A DNA stretch of 64,000 bases from Alentia gelatinosa (lineage: Eukaryota; Annelida; Polychaeta; Phyllodocida; Polynoidae): contig OX465582.1 of NCBI GenBank assembly GCA_950022655.1, forward strand, positions 89,185,801-89,249,800, given 5' to 3'. The notes below the pieces were generated by a model, which had not been told where the DNA came from, made no database searches, and saw only the letters and a list, made by a program, of their open reading frames with translations. Each line of letters begins with the position of its first letter. Within the stretch, counting starts at the first letter, position 1. Positions 31,226 to 41,691 of this stretch are shown here, piece by piece. Made by a program: the position numbers and the translations under genes.

Positions 31226-31501
31226 GCAGTCGCAGTGAGGTGCTGCTCACTGCTGGTGCCGGACATGCCATTCATGCTCCAACAGTGAAGCACGATAGAG
31301 ACCAGCATTAGCTACCAGAGAGGGACATTCATTGAAACGACCAGAAATAAAAATAAAATCAAAGATCACGTGTCATGTCACGTGACCAAGTAATGCAGGC
31401 CCGTCACCAGGCAATGTACACTGACACCGGAATGCGGCCCAAACTTTTTTTTTCAAAAGTGATAGGGATAATTCACGGGTCACCCTAGATTTACAGTTAA
31501 G

Positions 31502-32428
31502 TCCACCAACCACGACAAGGCTACGACAATGGCTTTCCGACAAGGTCCACAACAGGCCTACGATTGGCAGGCTTGTCATAGCCTTGTCGTGGTTGGGGGA
31601 CTCCAGTTCCCGACAAGTGGCTATGACAAGGCCACGACAGGCTGCGACATGAAGCTTGTCGGAGACCTGTCAGGGGCCTTCCGACAAGGTTACGACAAAA
31701 TCGAACATGTTCGATTTTTGCCATGACTGGAGCCTTGTTGTGGTGTGTTGTGGTTTCCTCGATATCACTGTTGTAGTGTGTCAGGACCATGGACGCCTTT
31801 TTTATGGGAACCAGCGACGTCTACGACATGCCCCGACAACGCAGTCGTAAAACCCCCCTTCTCACGACAAGGCTGCGACATATAGCTATGCATCAAAATT
31901 ACTGAATCATTGCATTTTCAGAATGTTGAAAATTTCGGTTTTATAGAATTTTAGAATGCAATTCTGAATTACTTCATCGTTACTGTGTCAGCATTTTGAA
32001 AGATAATGTGTCTTAGAGGGGGCGTCCACCAACCACGACAGGGCTGCGACACACGCCGACAAGAAAGTGCCTTGTCGCAGTATCGCGTGAGGAGGGGAGC
32101 TGTCGTGACCCCTTGTCGCAGCCTGTCGGGAAGTGCACGATCCACCTAAATATTCTATCGTAGACCTCTGCGACAACCTCCGGACACGCCACGACACGGC
32201 TCCAAAATCGAACATGTTCGATTTTATCGTAACCTTGTCGGAAGGCCCCCGACAGGCCCCTGACAAGCTTCATGTCGCAGCCTGTCGTGGCCTTGTCGTA
32301 GCCTCTTGTCGGGAACTGTGGTCCACCAACCACGACAAGGCTACGACAAGGTTCCAATCGTAGAGCTGTCGTGGACCTTGTCGGAAAGCCGTTGTCGCAG
32401 CCTTGTCGTGGTTGGTGGTCGGAAGTGT
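31502..32428. mobile_element. Large palindrome of two CGACAAGG-rich elements
   Basis: CCACCAACCACGACAAGGCT starts at 31506, and its complement AGCCTTGTCGTGGTTGGTGG ends at 32428. The halves (31502-31880 and 32026-32428) are diverged inverted copies, each with a central AATCGAACATGTTCGATTTT. About 145 bp of unrelated AT-rich DNA lies between. The single element at 14206 is related. Confidence 0.7.
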
Positions 32429-32475
32429 GTCAGTGTGTTAGTGTGTCGGAAGCTCAGAGGGAGTCCTAGCCTTGC

Positions 32476-33157
32476 ACCCACCAACGCCGTCGGTCTATGA
32501 TAGAGCTCCCGATAGGCTATGATTGGAAATGGCAAATCATACAGGGATGCCAGTTTGTAGGATTTTGCCTACATGTAGGATTTTCATTTTAGTCTCAAAG
32601 TGATGAAAAGTTCATAGAATTGTATGTTTTGAGAACAAAATAGACTCCAGGTTCCCTGAAATCTAAATCTTAGATAAACTTGTTCTGTAATCTTTCAAAA
32701 TTCTCAATTTAGTTACCCTGAGTACACTCAGTTAGAGGCCTTATTGATCCCAGTGCTCCAACTTAGAACTGTAGGATGGTAGGATTCCTGTAGGAAATGC
32801 TCTTACGGATAAGGGCAACGAGAGTGATGGGGATTCCCCATACGCCATGTTCGTTTTAGGTGATACATAGACTGGCCTCAGTCACCATGTAGGAGTTTTT
32901 TCTGACCCCAACTAGCATCCCTGATCATAGTCCATTGGCAGGTATATCGAAGAAGCCTTGAATTGTAGAGCTCTGTCGCGATCTAATCGGTGAATCATGC
33001 CCCATAACTATGAAGGGCTACAATAGGCTACGATAAGCTATGAAAAATCCAACATGTTGGATCTTATCAGGAGCTCTACGATTGGAGTATCCAATCGTAG
33101 TCTGTCAATATCCAATCGTTGGCCATTGGACAGTCAATCGTGGAAACATGGTCATAA
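32476..33157. mobile_element. Second copy of the 23-bp-TIR element, interrupted
   Basis: GCCTTGCACCCACCAACG at 32476 and the following interior (GAGCTCCCGATAGGCTATGA; later TCCAACATGTTGGATC) match the reverse of 20193-20569. It is split by the hAT-like element at 32542. The distal terminus is not intact. Confidence 0.7.
32536..32929. mobile_element. hAT-like element with 6-bp target duplication
   Basis: CAGGGATGCCAGT (32542) and ACTAGCATCCCTG (ends 32923) are inverted ends. ATCATA flanks both sides (32536-32541 and 32924-32929). The 382-bp interior is shared with 33812-34245 but lacks about 50 bp. It has no transposase and is non-autonomous. Confidence 0.8.
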
Positions 33158-33395
33158 AGGCGCAGGCTTCTAGCAGGCCACTTCAAAACTATACTCAGGT
33201 CTTGCATGATGAACTGTTGGTGTGTAGGACTTACTGACTGAAGCAAAAACCATGTAAGGACAGAAGAAAGGTAGGAAAACTAGGAATAATGCTTATTAAG
33301 CTGGATACATAAACAGTATTATTATATACCTGTGGTAGTATATCCTACACACATACGGCCCGCTACTACCCATGTCGTATTTATATCCGTACGAC
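33158..33395. other. Spacer with a lone TATATACC end
   Basis: ATTATTATATACC at 33318-33330 matches the class terminus, but no partner was found nearby. Nothing else is recognised. Confidence 0.35.
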
Positions 33396-33402
33396 AATAA
33401 TG

Positions 33403-33456
<54 letters not shown>

Positions 33457-33500
33457 GTAACAGCAATAGCAATAGTAATAGTAATAAAAATAATAATGCG
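33396..33500 (+). repeat. (TAA)n microsatellite
   Basis: About 20 AAT units, then degenerate AGTAATAGCAAT units. The Asn-rich open frame is an artefact. Confidence 0.95.
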
Positions 33501-33504
33501 AAAA

Positions 33505-33797
33505 CAGGAATATTAGGAAACGTCCTTACTGTGGACGAAACGTTTCTTGTTCTCGGTCAGTCTTTGATTTCATACTGCCTGACGCCATAGGCGGAAGGCA
33601 GTATGAAATCAAAGACTGACCGAGAACGAGAATCGTTTCGCCCACAGTGAAGACGTTTGCTTATTATTATATACCTTAAATCGATGAAAAAACGTTATTT
33701 TGATGACTTATTAAGTCACACTCACAGCGGGCACGAACATTATTATTACTGCACCCCTAGCAGCGGGCAGTATTTCATAGACATTCGTAAACAGGCA
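33505..33797 (-). mobile_element. Hairpin-plus-body element, TATATACC class
   Basis: The hairpin (33517-33652) has about 62-bp arms (AAACGTCC..GTCAGTCTTTGATTTCATAC and complement) and a loop TGACGCCATAGGCGGAA. The body (33658-33797) is bounded by TTATTATTATATACC and GGCATATGATAATA. The reversed relative at 43783 keeps hairpin, loop and body. Confidence 0.8.
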
Positions 33798-33805
33798 TAT
33801 GATAA

Positions 33806-34251
33806 TACTCTCAGGGATGCCAGTTTGTAGGATTTTGCCTACATGTAGGATTTTCATTTAAGTCTCAAAGTGATGAAAAGTTCAAGAAATTGTATGTTTT
33901 GAGAATAAAATAGACTCCAGGTTCCCTGAAATCTAAATCTTAGATAAACTTGTTCTGTGATCTTTCAAAATTCCGAATTTAGCTACCCTGAGTACACTCA
34001 GTTAGAGGCCCTATGGATCCCAGTGCTCCAACCTACAGCTATAGGATGGTAGGATTCCTGTAGGGAATGCTCCTACAGATAAGGGCAAACTTGAATACTG
34101 ACTTCTGATTTGCTTAAAATATATGCCCAAGAATCTGCTAGGAGAGTGATGGGGATTCCCCATACACCATGTGCGTTTTAGGTGATACATAGACTGGCCT
34201 CAGTCCCCATGTAGGAATTTCTTCTGACCCCAACTAGCATCCCTGTACTCA
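33806..34251. mobile_element. hAT-like element, longer copy
   Basis: Ends CAGGGATGCCAGT (33812) and ACTAGCATCCCTG (ends 34245). Flanks TACTCT and TACTCA agree at five of six positions. It is highly similar to 32542-32923, with an extra segment around 34090-34140. Confidence 0.75.
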
Positions 34252-34347
34252 GTCTGTACGATAAATATTTGATAAAATTGACGAATGCAATTGTAAAATT
34301 GCGGCATCGGTTCGTTTTATCGCCAATTTTCACGCATATTTATCAGG

Positions 34348-34511
34348 TACAGTCACAACCCTGTTTCCGTATAGAACACCCTCCGTTCTGGGCTAAAGTG
34401 ACCACTTCCGCGGGGTGGCCGCTTACACGTGTTGAAATAAACATCTAATACAGGGAACCGTTCCGAGCAGAGGTGTCCGTTAACGCGAGGTGTCCGTTGG
34501 GTTCTACTGTA
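34348..34511. mobile_element. pogo/Tigger-like MITE
   Basis: TA-CAGTCACAACCC at the left and, reversed, TA-CAGTAGAACCCAACGG at the right (34500-34511), followed inward by CGGACACCTC. TA at both sides fits Tc1/mariner target duplication. The GAACCC-plus-GGACACC style is known from pogo-type elements. The unit is about 160 bp. Confidence 0.6.
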
Positions 34512-35319
34512 TGTGGTAAGTGATGATTCTTCTGCTAATTACTAACTGATTTTAACATTGAAAACCGTTCCTCTTCTGGGCTAATCCAGTGCTACTGGTA
34601 TTTGATGAAGGATTTATGGATTACTCTCAAATGCAGTCCCACAGGCACAAGTTGCAGATATCTCAGTAGAGCCCGATGTATGGGACGTCCGTTTGTGGGT
34701 ATGTCGGAGTTGTATGGTGCAAAGTGAAGCACACAGAAGGTTCACATTATCCTCTCATCCTCTCTCTATGTGACAGGCTAAGTGCTGGATTCAAGTCATA
34801 GAATAAAAGGCAAGCTCCCACGCCATATCCATTAGGGCTCTATACATCGGCTGCTGATTCCCATGGAGGTCGCACATCTAGCTTGTGAGTAGATCCTAGC
34901 TGTGTTTTATTTTATCTCTTTTTTGGAGCGTCATTGTTCAAAGAAATGCACTTCCCGGCCGAAGGAATATATCCTTTCTCAACCCCGAATGACAGAGTGA
35001 TTGATGTATCCTGGAAATCTCTTTTTTTTGTATCATCTGAGTCGGGTTTAGCCTAAGCTGCCTTGATTTCTCCCTTCCTAGAATGAATCAATATCATAAA
35101 TATTTCCGATGGTAGGTATTCCAAGTGGGAATAGCCCTGAATTATGTATGTTGAATATCTCACAGACCATGATATCGAATTTATCGTATTCTTTTTGTTT
35201 TTAAAACACTTATTTAACCTGGATGGTCACTCAACCTGGGATGGCTGGTATTAATGTTCCTTAACGGCGATCATTTATATTCTTTACATCCATTTAAAAT
35301 ATTCTTTACATCTTTCTTT
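34512..35319. other. No feature recognised
   Basis: Unique sequence without open frames of note. Confidence 0.4.
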
Positions 35320-35861
35320 GCCTGCTGGGGTGGACAGCAATTACCCATCTGTTCACCCTCTTGGTCGCCTTGCCTCGCATGGTGCCGGCCGGATATGCTT
35401 GCATGCAAGCATATCTAAAACGACCAGGATGGGGAGTAATCCCAAGCTTGTCAGACTTCGAGTCCTACTGCAGCCACCTTTCTCCTTCATCCCCAGCAGT
35501 GTTAGATTAACTGCTATATCAAAGGTCAATCCTTCTCATACCATGTCTATGTGGTGTGGTGTACAGCCACCTTTCTCCTTCATCCCCAGCAGTGGTACAT
35601 TAACTGCTATATCAAAGGTCAATCCTTCTCATACCATGTCTATGTGGTGTGGTGTACAGCCACCTTTCTCCTTCATCCCCAGCAGTGTTAGATTAACTGC
35701 TACATCAAAGGCCAATCCTTCTCATACCATGGGAAGTAAAATAACTCTCACTTTGGTAAATGTGTAGGGGCGAGATTTCTACCTAAATTGATCTCACAGA
35801 TTCGGTCAAACCCAAAGTAAGTCTTCTAGAACAGTATGGACGTTAAACTACTCAAACAAAC
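35320..35861 (+). mobile_element. SINE with internal 93-bp triplication
   Basis: Starts CCTGCTGGGGTGGACAGCAA, with a tRNA-like region shorter than in 12370 and CTTCGAGTCCTACTGCAGCC as the B box. A 93-bp segment starting CAGCCACCTTTCTCC repeats at 35471, 35564 and 35657. The tail is GGACGTTAAACTAC plus (AAAC)n. The 149-codon frame across the triplication is an artefact. Confidence 0.85.
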
Positions 35862-35899
35862 TTTTCCTTGATCAGCATGGTCGCTGCTTTGAACATGAG

Positions 35900-36155
35900 T
35901 AGGGCACAGGGTGATTGCTAGTTCAGCCATCGTCCACTAGGTAATTTTAAGATCGCGCCACTGGAGTCCGAGGACAACAACTAATATCTGTTGTTATAGT
36001 TTATAGATGATCGTGAGACGAGGCTAAAGCCCCTCCATGGCAAGGCAAAAAGAAATATTCAATCAAATCCATTGATAACTTGACCCGTCACCTGGTGTTT
36101 GTTTAGTACTGGGAGCAAGATGGCTGCTTCCATAACACAATACCTATGTGCCCTA
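35900..36155. mobile_element. Dispersed family M, copy 1
   Basis: TAGGGCACA at the left and TGTGCCCTA at the right are inverted ends. Shared landmarks with 56472 and 58125 are GTGATTGCTAGTT, GCGCCACTG.AGTC, GAGACGAGGCTAAA and AAGATGGCTGC.TCCAT. Confidence 0.75.
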
Positions 36156-36166
36156 TGTATCGACAT

Positions 36167-36441
36167 ATTATCCTACCCCTAATAAAAAACGCAATAGGCT
36201 TAACATGGGATTTGTCTATTTCACGGGTGTGACATAAAGTGTTGTTTATGCCAATACTTTTTAATGCTGGAAAAATGTGGAAACGGGGTAGGATAAAATC
36301 TAGACGCCACTCGTTTGAGTTTGAGCTTATTTATGCCACGCATTTTGTTGGCTCCGTAATGTCACTCGTCTTCGACTCGTGAAATTACGGAGCCAACAAA
36401 ATGCGTGGCATAAATAAACTTAGACTCAAACTCGTGACGTC
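36167..36441 (+). mobile_element. Hairpin-plus-body element, CCTAC class
   Basis: The body is bounded by ATTATCCTACCCCT and CGGGGTAGGATAAAAT (36284-36299). The hairpin (36301-36441) has 58-bp arms (ATTTATGCCACGCATTTTGT..) around the tip GTCACTCGTCTTCGACTCG. The stem sequence is unlike the other CCTAC-class hairpins. Confidence 0.8.
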
Positions 36442-36599
36442 TCGTGATATGATATAATAGCGAACTAAGTAATCTTATACCTTCACACACGACATGGCTT
36501 TAGGAGTACTTAGAACAAGACTAAACTTTGAATTTTTGTTTTATTCATCAAGTGTTTCAGCTGCCCTTGAAAGTTAATTTCAAATTTTACTTAATGTCT

Positions 36600-36816
36600 A
36601 CTGTCCATAATGACCTTTTTGTTCCTTTTTAAAATCCCTAAGAGTTTCTCTCCTTCTTTATTCTGTGGGAAGAGAGTTCCATTTAATTGCCCTATGATAT
36701 TCAAGATATTTCCTATACATATTACTCTATGGTCTATTGATACTAAATAATGGAGCAGATGTGGTGCTTCTTTGTAATAAGTTATTAAGTAGTGACAACG
36801 CATAAATACAAGTAAC
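36600..36816 (-). pseudogene. Degenerate C-terminus of a LINE reverse transcriptase
   Basis: Read on the minus strand in one frame with three stops, this gives SLLNNLLQ..SAPLFSINR, then LEYHRAIKWNSLPTE and RETLRDFKKEQ. That pattern (short basic region, R.I..WNSLP, then F.K) is typical after the RT domain of non-LTR elements. The overlapping 75-codon frame in another phase is not the coding one. Confidence 0.5.
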
Positions 36817-37443
36817 AATCACTGCACGAAACCTACCGCTTTACATATGTATGCGAAACGCGTCTAACAGTAGGATTTTGCGTCTAGAAGTTCGACCTGT
36901 TATCCGTCTCATAGATGCCTTATCTAGTGGCGTATATACATGTCCACAGTGCGGTCTTATATACGTCATATATATGCCTGATTCTGTTGTATATACACCA
37001 CCATCCAATAGTTCCGATCTTTGCAACTTGGGGACACTACTGGTAGCATATTTCATTTGCCATTAACCATCCAAGTCTGTATTATATGAAAATTGCAATC
37101 TTATATTACCAATTTATTTCATAAAAACCTAATTAAGTATAAATTGATTAATTACACATAGTAAACCTTGCATTATGTTGTTTTTTAATTGTTTTTCTAA
37201 TAGATCTTACTTTCAAACACCATTTCAATGTGTGGACAGTCAGGCTTACTATATAATGACCCTCTTCAGACTTGAGGTTGAATCCTGAAATCTTCTTACA
37301 CAAGCCGCAGCCCCCCCCCCCCCCCCGCGCCGCAGGCGCGGATAAGAGGCGTATACAAATGTAAACAAGGCACTATACTGCCGATACGTGCATTATCGCG
37401 ATGGCGTATATATATGTAAAATGGTGGTTTTCGTGCAGTGAAT
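36817..37443. mobile_element. CACTA-like non-autonomous transposon
   Basis: CACTGCACGAAA at 36820 and its inverted partner ending at 37440 continue as similar sequence for about 44 bp (..CCACC..TTTACATAT.TAT.CG). AAT flanks both sides (36817-36819 and 37441-37443), which fits the 3-bp duplication of EnSpm/CACTA. The interior has GCGTATATA-type words and a C run at 37308-37326. No transposase is seen. Confidence 0.7.
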
Positions 37444-37650
37444 GTGGCTTTTCCTTTTGTAGTTCAAGTAAGGTATACACTTTCGCATTCTTCGCTTAGA
37501 ATACATTTCTTTTGTGTAAGAAATCATGTTCATCATATATTCAAGGTACGACAAGTGGCTTCAGGCAGGCTTTGACCACAGGTACCTCCACAGTTCTAGG
37601 CACGTCCCTCACTTTACGGAGAAAGGCAACTGGCCATATGACACGCTAGA
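37444..37650. other. No feature recognised
   Basis: Unique sequence. Confidence 0.3.
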
Positions 37651-37870
37651 ATTTATCTCACCCCAGGTTGTTTTTTTTCATAGACTTAACATTTGGAATT
37701 TGTTCTCCGTCTCCATTCTTTTGGTATGTACAGGGCTGAGATAAATACAGAAAGCAACTAGTTTTGGTTAAAGCTGTTGTTCTCTAACTCATTTGAAGAG
37801 ATTGGCGACTTTGATCAAAACATGTTGGTTTCTTATTTAATCCCCAGTGGTGCCCACCTTGCAATATTGC
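37650..37870 (+). mobile_element. Hairpin-plus-body element, CTCAC class, truncated hairpin
   Basis: TTTATCTCACCCCAGG..CATAGACTTAACATTTGG opens the body and CAGGGCTGAGATAAAT closes it. AGAAAGCAACTAGTTTTGGT begins a hairpin arm whose partner (ATCAAAACATGTTGGTTTCT) lies close by at 37816. The tip is lost. Confidence 0.6.
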
Positions 37871-38348
37871 CCTCCTGATGTGTTATTGTATGGCACGCAC
37901 AGAAATGGCAGTTTTTTTTACTCTTTTCCAAGGATATTTTCAGTTCATCAATTTCTTTTTCTTGTGTAAAACAAACAGAGAATAAATTGGGCCTCATTCA
38001 CATCAATATTTTTTTTATTGATCCGCTTTGCAATCGACAGTATACAGCCGTTCTTCCATGCAAATTTCCAACATGGGAACTCAAAACAAAACACCACATC
38101 AATCGAATTTATGACAATGTACAAATGTTTTTTGTCCTCTTAAATATGATTTGTATTTTTGATCAAGCATAGAGAAGTTATTACGAGCAAAGCTCTTTTC
38201 CGATTATCTTGATCAACGTAATTTCATAACCGATCGAACCTTAAATCCCTGACACTTTCAGGTGCTATTTACAATTACATGTGCAGACTACAGTGCCTGT
38301 TCGCTTCTTATTAAGAGGTTATACCATTTAGATAGAGGAATCATGTTA
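37871..38348. other. No feature recognised
   Basis: AT-rich; nothing recognised. Confidence 0.35.
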
Positions 38349-38741
38349 TCAAGTTATTCCTGTGTATTCACAAATCTTCATTAAGACTGCCTTTTTGTAC
38401 ATTTTTTTAGATTCTATTAACTGCATTTCTTTTGATAATTTATTCCATAGACTGTAACCAACATATAATGCCGATCGTTTGAACCGTTCAGTGTTCGGTT
38501 TTCCTAACATCTCTTTATCCCTGGTTCTAGTCCCTACCCCATCCCTTGTTTTTTCTAAAGGTAGCTCATCCATTTTATATAAGCTTCTAATTGTACCCAT
38601 CAATAAAAGGAGTCCCCTATTCGTTACTGCCATCACTGAACTTTTATCTAATAGTTCTTTATTGCTTATAAATCTACTCTCCCTAAACGCTTCGTTACCT
38701 AATGCTATTCTAATATAACAGCGGTTCAAACCTCCACACAC
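38349..38741 (-). pseudogene. C-terminal part of a LINE reverse transcriptase ORF
   Basis: An uninterrupted 130-codon frame ending in a stop. Residues NTERFKRS..YVGYSLWNKLSKEM, followed by a Lys-rich end (ESKKMYKKAVLMK), match the usual C-terminus after the thumb of non-LTR RTs. Upstream, NKELLDKSSVMAVTNRGLL fits the preceding segment. The start codon is not meaningful, since this is the 3' end of a longer ORF. A second fragment on the same strand lies at 39938. The DNA between them is filled by later insertions. Confidence 0.6.
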
Positions 38742-38779
38742 ACGTCATCCCTATTCTATTGCCAATAACGATGTGTATT

Positions 38780-38866
38780 CCATTTTTATCCCATTCTCTC
38801 TGAGGCAAAAAGAATCATGTGAAAAATATTTCCTGTGTTTTTCATGACCTCAACTGACATCCCCGC
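38780..38866 (+). mobile_element. Fragment of the hAT-like element seen at 19812
   Basis: GTGAAAAATATTTCC and CAACTGACATCCCCG match its right end. Confidence 0.5.
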
Positions 38867-38915
38867 ACATGTGATATGCTGTAAAATCTAATTGTTTGGG
38901 ACTGACGTATTATCG

Positions 38916-39219
38916 TAAAACTGGATGAGTTTTAATCTTGGCCAACGTATGCCACGACTGGAGTTTGGCTTAGTGACTTCATGAGGCAAACCCAAGTGAA
39001 GTCCGGAGCCAAAACTCCAGGAGTGGCATGCGGTGGCCACGATTAAAACGAATCGGTTTTTGATTTTACCCTACCCCGTCTCCTCGATTTTGGAATATTA
39101 TGTGATAACAACCCTATATGCCACTAGTGGCATACAAAACTCTGTATGCCAGTCAGCGTGGCATATGGGAACTCAATGTTAAGCCTATGGGATTTTATAT
39201 TAGGGGTAGGATAAAACTT
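38916..39219 (-). mobile_element. Hairpin-plus-body element, CCTAC class, reversed
   Basis: The hairpin (38916-39063) and body (39064-39219) match 7735-8064 throughout. The body ends are ATTTTACCCTACCCCG and AGGGGTAGGATAAAAC, with GTTAAGCCTATGGGATTTTA inside. It lies between two LINE fragments, consistent with insertion into the LINE. Confidence 0.8.
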
Positions 39220-39301
39220 TATAACATGACAGGTGAGAGTAGGGCGCCACGAAAGCGCTGTCATCGTCTGACCTTTTGAGCTGCTCATTTCTCACTCAGA
39301 G

Positions 39302-39771
39302 CAACTCATCCTCAGCTCTAGACTGGCCTCAGTCCCTGTATCCTACCCCTCCACCCCTTCTGAGTGACACAGGGACTGGTCTCATCCGTAATCGACCGCA
39401 TAGACTGGCGCGATTTTGCGCCACACTCCCCAGAATATCTGCTTGGAGGTTGATACCCCCAGTGTGCTAGATTGACCCCCCCCCTCTGGTCAGCCACAGT
39501 CAGGAGTAGGCGAAATATATTGCTATGACAACACAGGCGGCCAGGGAACTGGAGGAGGGGAGGGGGGAGGGGAAGGGGGAGGTATAGGGTTACAGGGAGT
39601 GGCTTGGGGTAATAAACAGGAGATTCTGTTCATAGTGGACAAGTCTGTGATTCATGGGCCAATCAGAGAAGGATACTACTATCATGAATTGTATTCCGAT
39701 TGTATTGAATCATTCAATGAATGTTCATAATCAAAGACTTGAGCTAGTTTAACTCAGCTCATCCTCAGCTC
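39302..39771 (+). mobile_element. Repeat G, second copy, with 17-bp target duplications
   Basis: The element 39319-39754 matches 8596-9009 (AGTCAGGAGTAGGCGAA, AACAGGAGATTCTGTTCATA, AATCATT.AATGAATGTTC). CAACTCATCCTCAGCTC (39302-39318) and CAGCTCATCCTCAGCTC (39755-39771) flank it. Confidence 0.75.
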
Positions 39772-39937
39772 CACACCAGCTCCACACCAGCTATGACGGC
39801 TGCCCTAATTGCTAAGCCTGACAGTTTGTTCATTGTCAAATCCTCACCACGGACCTAGTCGATAAAACTTTATCAGGTGCTTGGGCAAATGGCCCTTAAA
39901 GAATAACACATTCATAAACTTGCATCTGCCACCCTAT
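39772..39937. other. No feature recognised
   Basis: Unique spacer. Confidence 0.3.
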
Positions 39938-40219
39938 TCATACTAAAAGCATAGATTGAACTTTCATTACTATAGGGATGCATACAAAAGAACCGCAAAT
40001 GTTTATGTGTAATGGTCTGTATACATGTGTACACAGAAGCAAGCAAACATCGATAATGCTATGGATGGCAGGCAGGAAAACTTCATTCCCTAGACTTGTT
40101 AATTTGGGAGTTACAAATGATTTCATCATTGTATGAATAATATCATCATTGTATAAATTTTTTAATACCTCCAGAACAGTATGTGATATGCGGTAATTGT
40201 GTTTATTGTTATCATCCAT
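39938..40219 (-). pseudogene. LINE reverse transcriptase fragment (thumb region)
   Basis: The frame contains NDDIIHTMMKSFVTPKL then GNEVFLPA, resembling the KSFVRPKLEYGN segment that precedes the C-terminus in CR1/Jockey-like RTs. Similarity fades after about 55 residues. It precedes the fragment at 38349 in the coding direction, so both may derive from one copy. Confidence 0.42.
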
Positions 40220-40437
40220 TCCTACTCTGACATCCTAATGAAAACTTACAGAAACACTATGATGAATAAACAAATCCTCTACATGTCAATAAACGAGGAG
40301 TTGACACGTAGTAATATCCGAGCTCATGCGAGAATATTGCGCAGAGACAGTTTATATTGTATTTATTATCCACCTTTTCCTGACAAGTAGGGTATCCATT
40401 TTAGTTCATTTTAGGTATGCACTATTTTTTCATATGC
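40220..40437. other. No feature recognised
   Basis: Possibly more of the LINE; nothing recognisable. Confidence 0.3.
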
Positions 40438-40452
40438 ACTATTTTTCCTAGT

Positions 40453-40507
40453 GCGCTGGGCTTTGCATAGACCACTGCGCTGGGCTTTGCATAGAACACT
40501 GTATGAT
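40453..40507 (+). repeat. Two-copy 26-bp tandem repeat
   Basis: TGCGCTGGGCTTTGCATAGA is repeated once. Confidence 0.8.
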
Positions 40508-40510
40508 TTG

Positions 40511-41027
40511 GTTATGTAGACACACACTGCCCTTGTGTTATCCATGGATACTTTGTATTAGGTGGATGATGGATACATTTTCCTTTTCTCGATGGATGTG
40601 AAAGGGACATGTCTCGATAGATTCACTGATTCATCCATACCTCTTTTCTCTCGGCTCACCTCGTACATAATTCTCTCTCTCAGTGGACCGAGTCCTGGGC
40701 ACCTCCATGTCCCCCACCACTGTGTGCTGTCACCTCATAAGGCGCCAACACCGTCTTTTAACCCTTTCCCTGCAGCTTCCAGTTCTCCTGCTTAGCATTA
40801 CACGACAGGCATTGCCTGCCGAAACAGCCCTCATACAGGCACCTTATTTCGGATAGAGCAATGCCACATGATGTGTCACGCGATTTGAGTAACCTATCAT
40901 GGTATCTGATGATATTTTGTTATATCAAATCAAAGTCAAATATGCCAAAATTTCTTTCAATTCACAGGTTTTCTTTTTACAGAATTTTATATATATAAGT
41001 ATCAATGAAGCCTCTAAGATGTCTGGC
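40511..41027. other. No gene recognised
   Basis: TTAACCCTTTCCCTGCAGC near 40758 resembles a piggyBac-type terminus. No partner was found. Confidence 0.35.
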
Positions 41028-41220
41028 ATAATGCTGCCATTCCCAGGGGGATGCCTGGAGGCATCATGCTGCTGTAGCCAGCATGATGCCTTGAGGCATT
41101 ATGCTGCTGGAGCAAGGGGAATGCCTGGAGGCATCATGCGGCTGTATAGCTAGGGGAATGCCTGGAGGTATCATGCTGCTGTAGTTAGGGGAATGCCTGC
41201 AGGCATTATGCTGCTATAGA
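41028..41220 (+). repeat. Minisatellite with palindromic GCCTGGAGGC core
   Basis: About five units of roughly 40 bp built on GGGGAATGCCTGGAGGCATC and ATGCTGCTGTAG. Confidence 0.85.
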
Positions 41221-41257
41221 ATAAAATGCTAAGTGAGAATTGAAGAAAACTATATTT

Positions 41258-41428
41258 TCAGTATATTTCCTATGTAAACCAAGCCAATGTATTTCACCTA
41301 TCAAGATTGAATAAACTGAACAAAATTTACTCATTTAGAATTAGAATGTATCCCAAAAAAGTAGTTTAAACTGATAATGGACATTATTTAATGAAAATCC
41401 TCTTTGAATTGTAGGATATGCCTTTAAC
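41258..41428 (+). mobile_element. Fragment of the TTAA-type MITE
   Basis: CTCATTTAGAATTAGAATGT and GAATTGTAGGATATGCCTTT match one end. Its TTAA is shared with the next element's start. Confidence 0.65.
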
Positions 41429-41535
41429 CCTTTCCAGGAGAGCAAGTTGGTGGGTATCAGTAGCTGCGGGGCCTAGGGTGCCCCTGGGTTGTGTCTGGGG
41501 GCGAGAATGCCTTGAGGCATTCAGGAAGTTTTCAC
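41425..41535 (+). mobile_element. piggyBac-like terminus with palindromic unit
   Basis: TTAACCCTTTCCAGGAGAGC starts at the TTAA, and GAGAATGCCTTGAGGCATTC follows. The element at 62328 starts TTAACTCTTTCAGTCCGAGC and has the same palindromic words. The other end is not located. Confidence 0.4.
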
Positions 41536-41691
41536 TTGTCATGTGACCTAGAGAACTTCTTTATTGCCATACTTAATTTTTTTTTGAAACAGTATCCAAA
41601 ATGTATTGATATCTACACATATCTTTCCATATCTTACACAAACTCCTTAATTTTGTCTTGTATTTATTGGAAAATGCCTGAATATATCATG

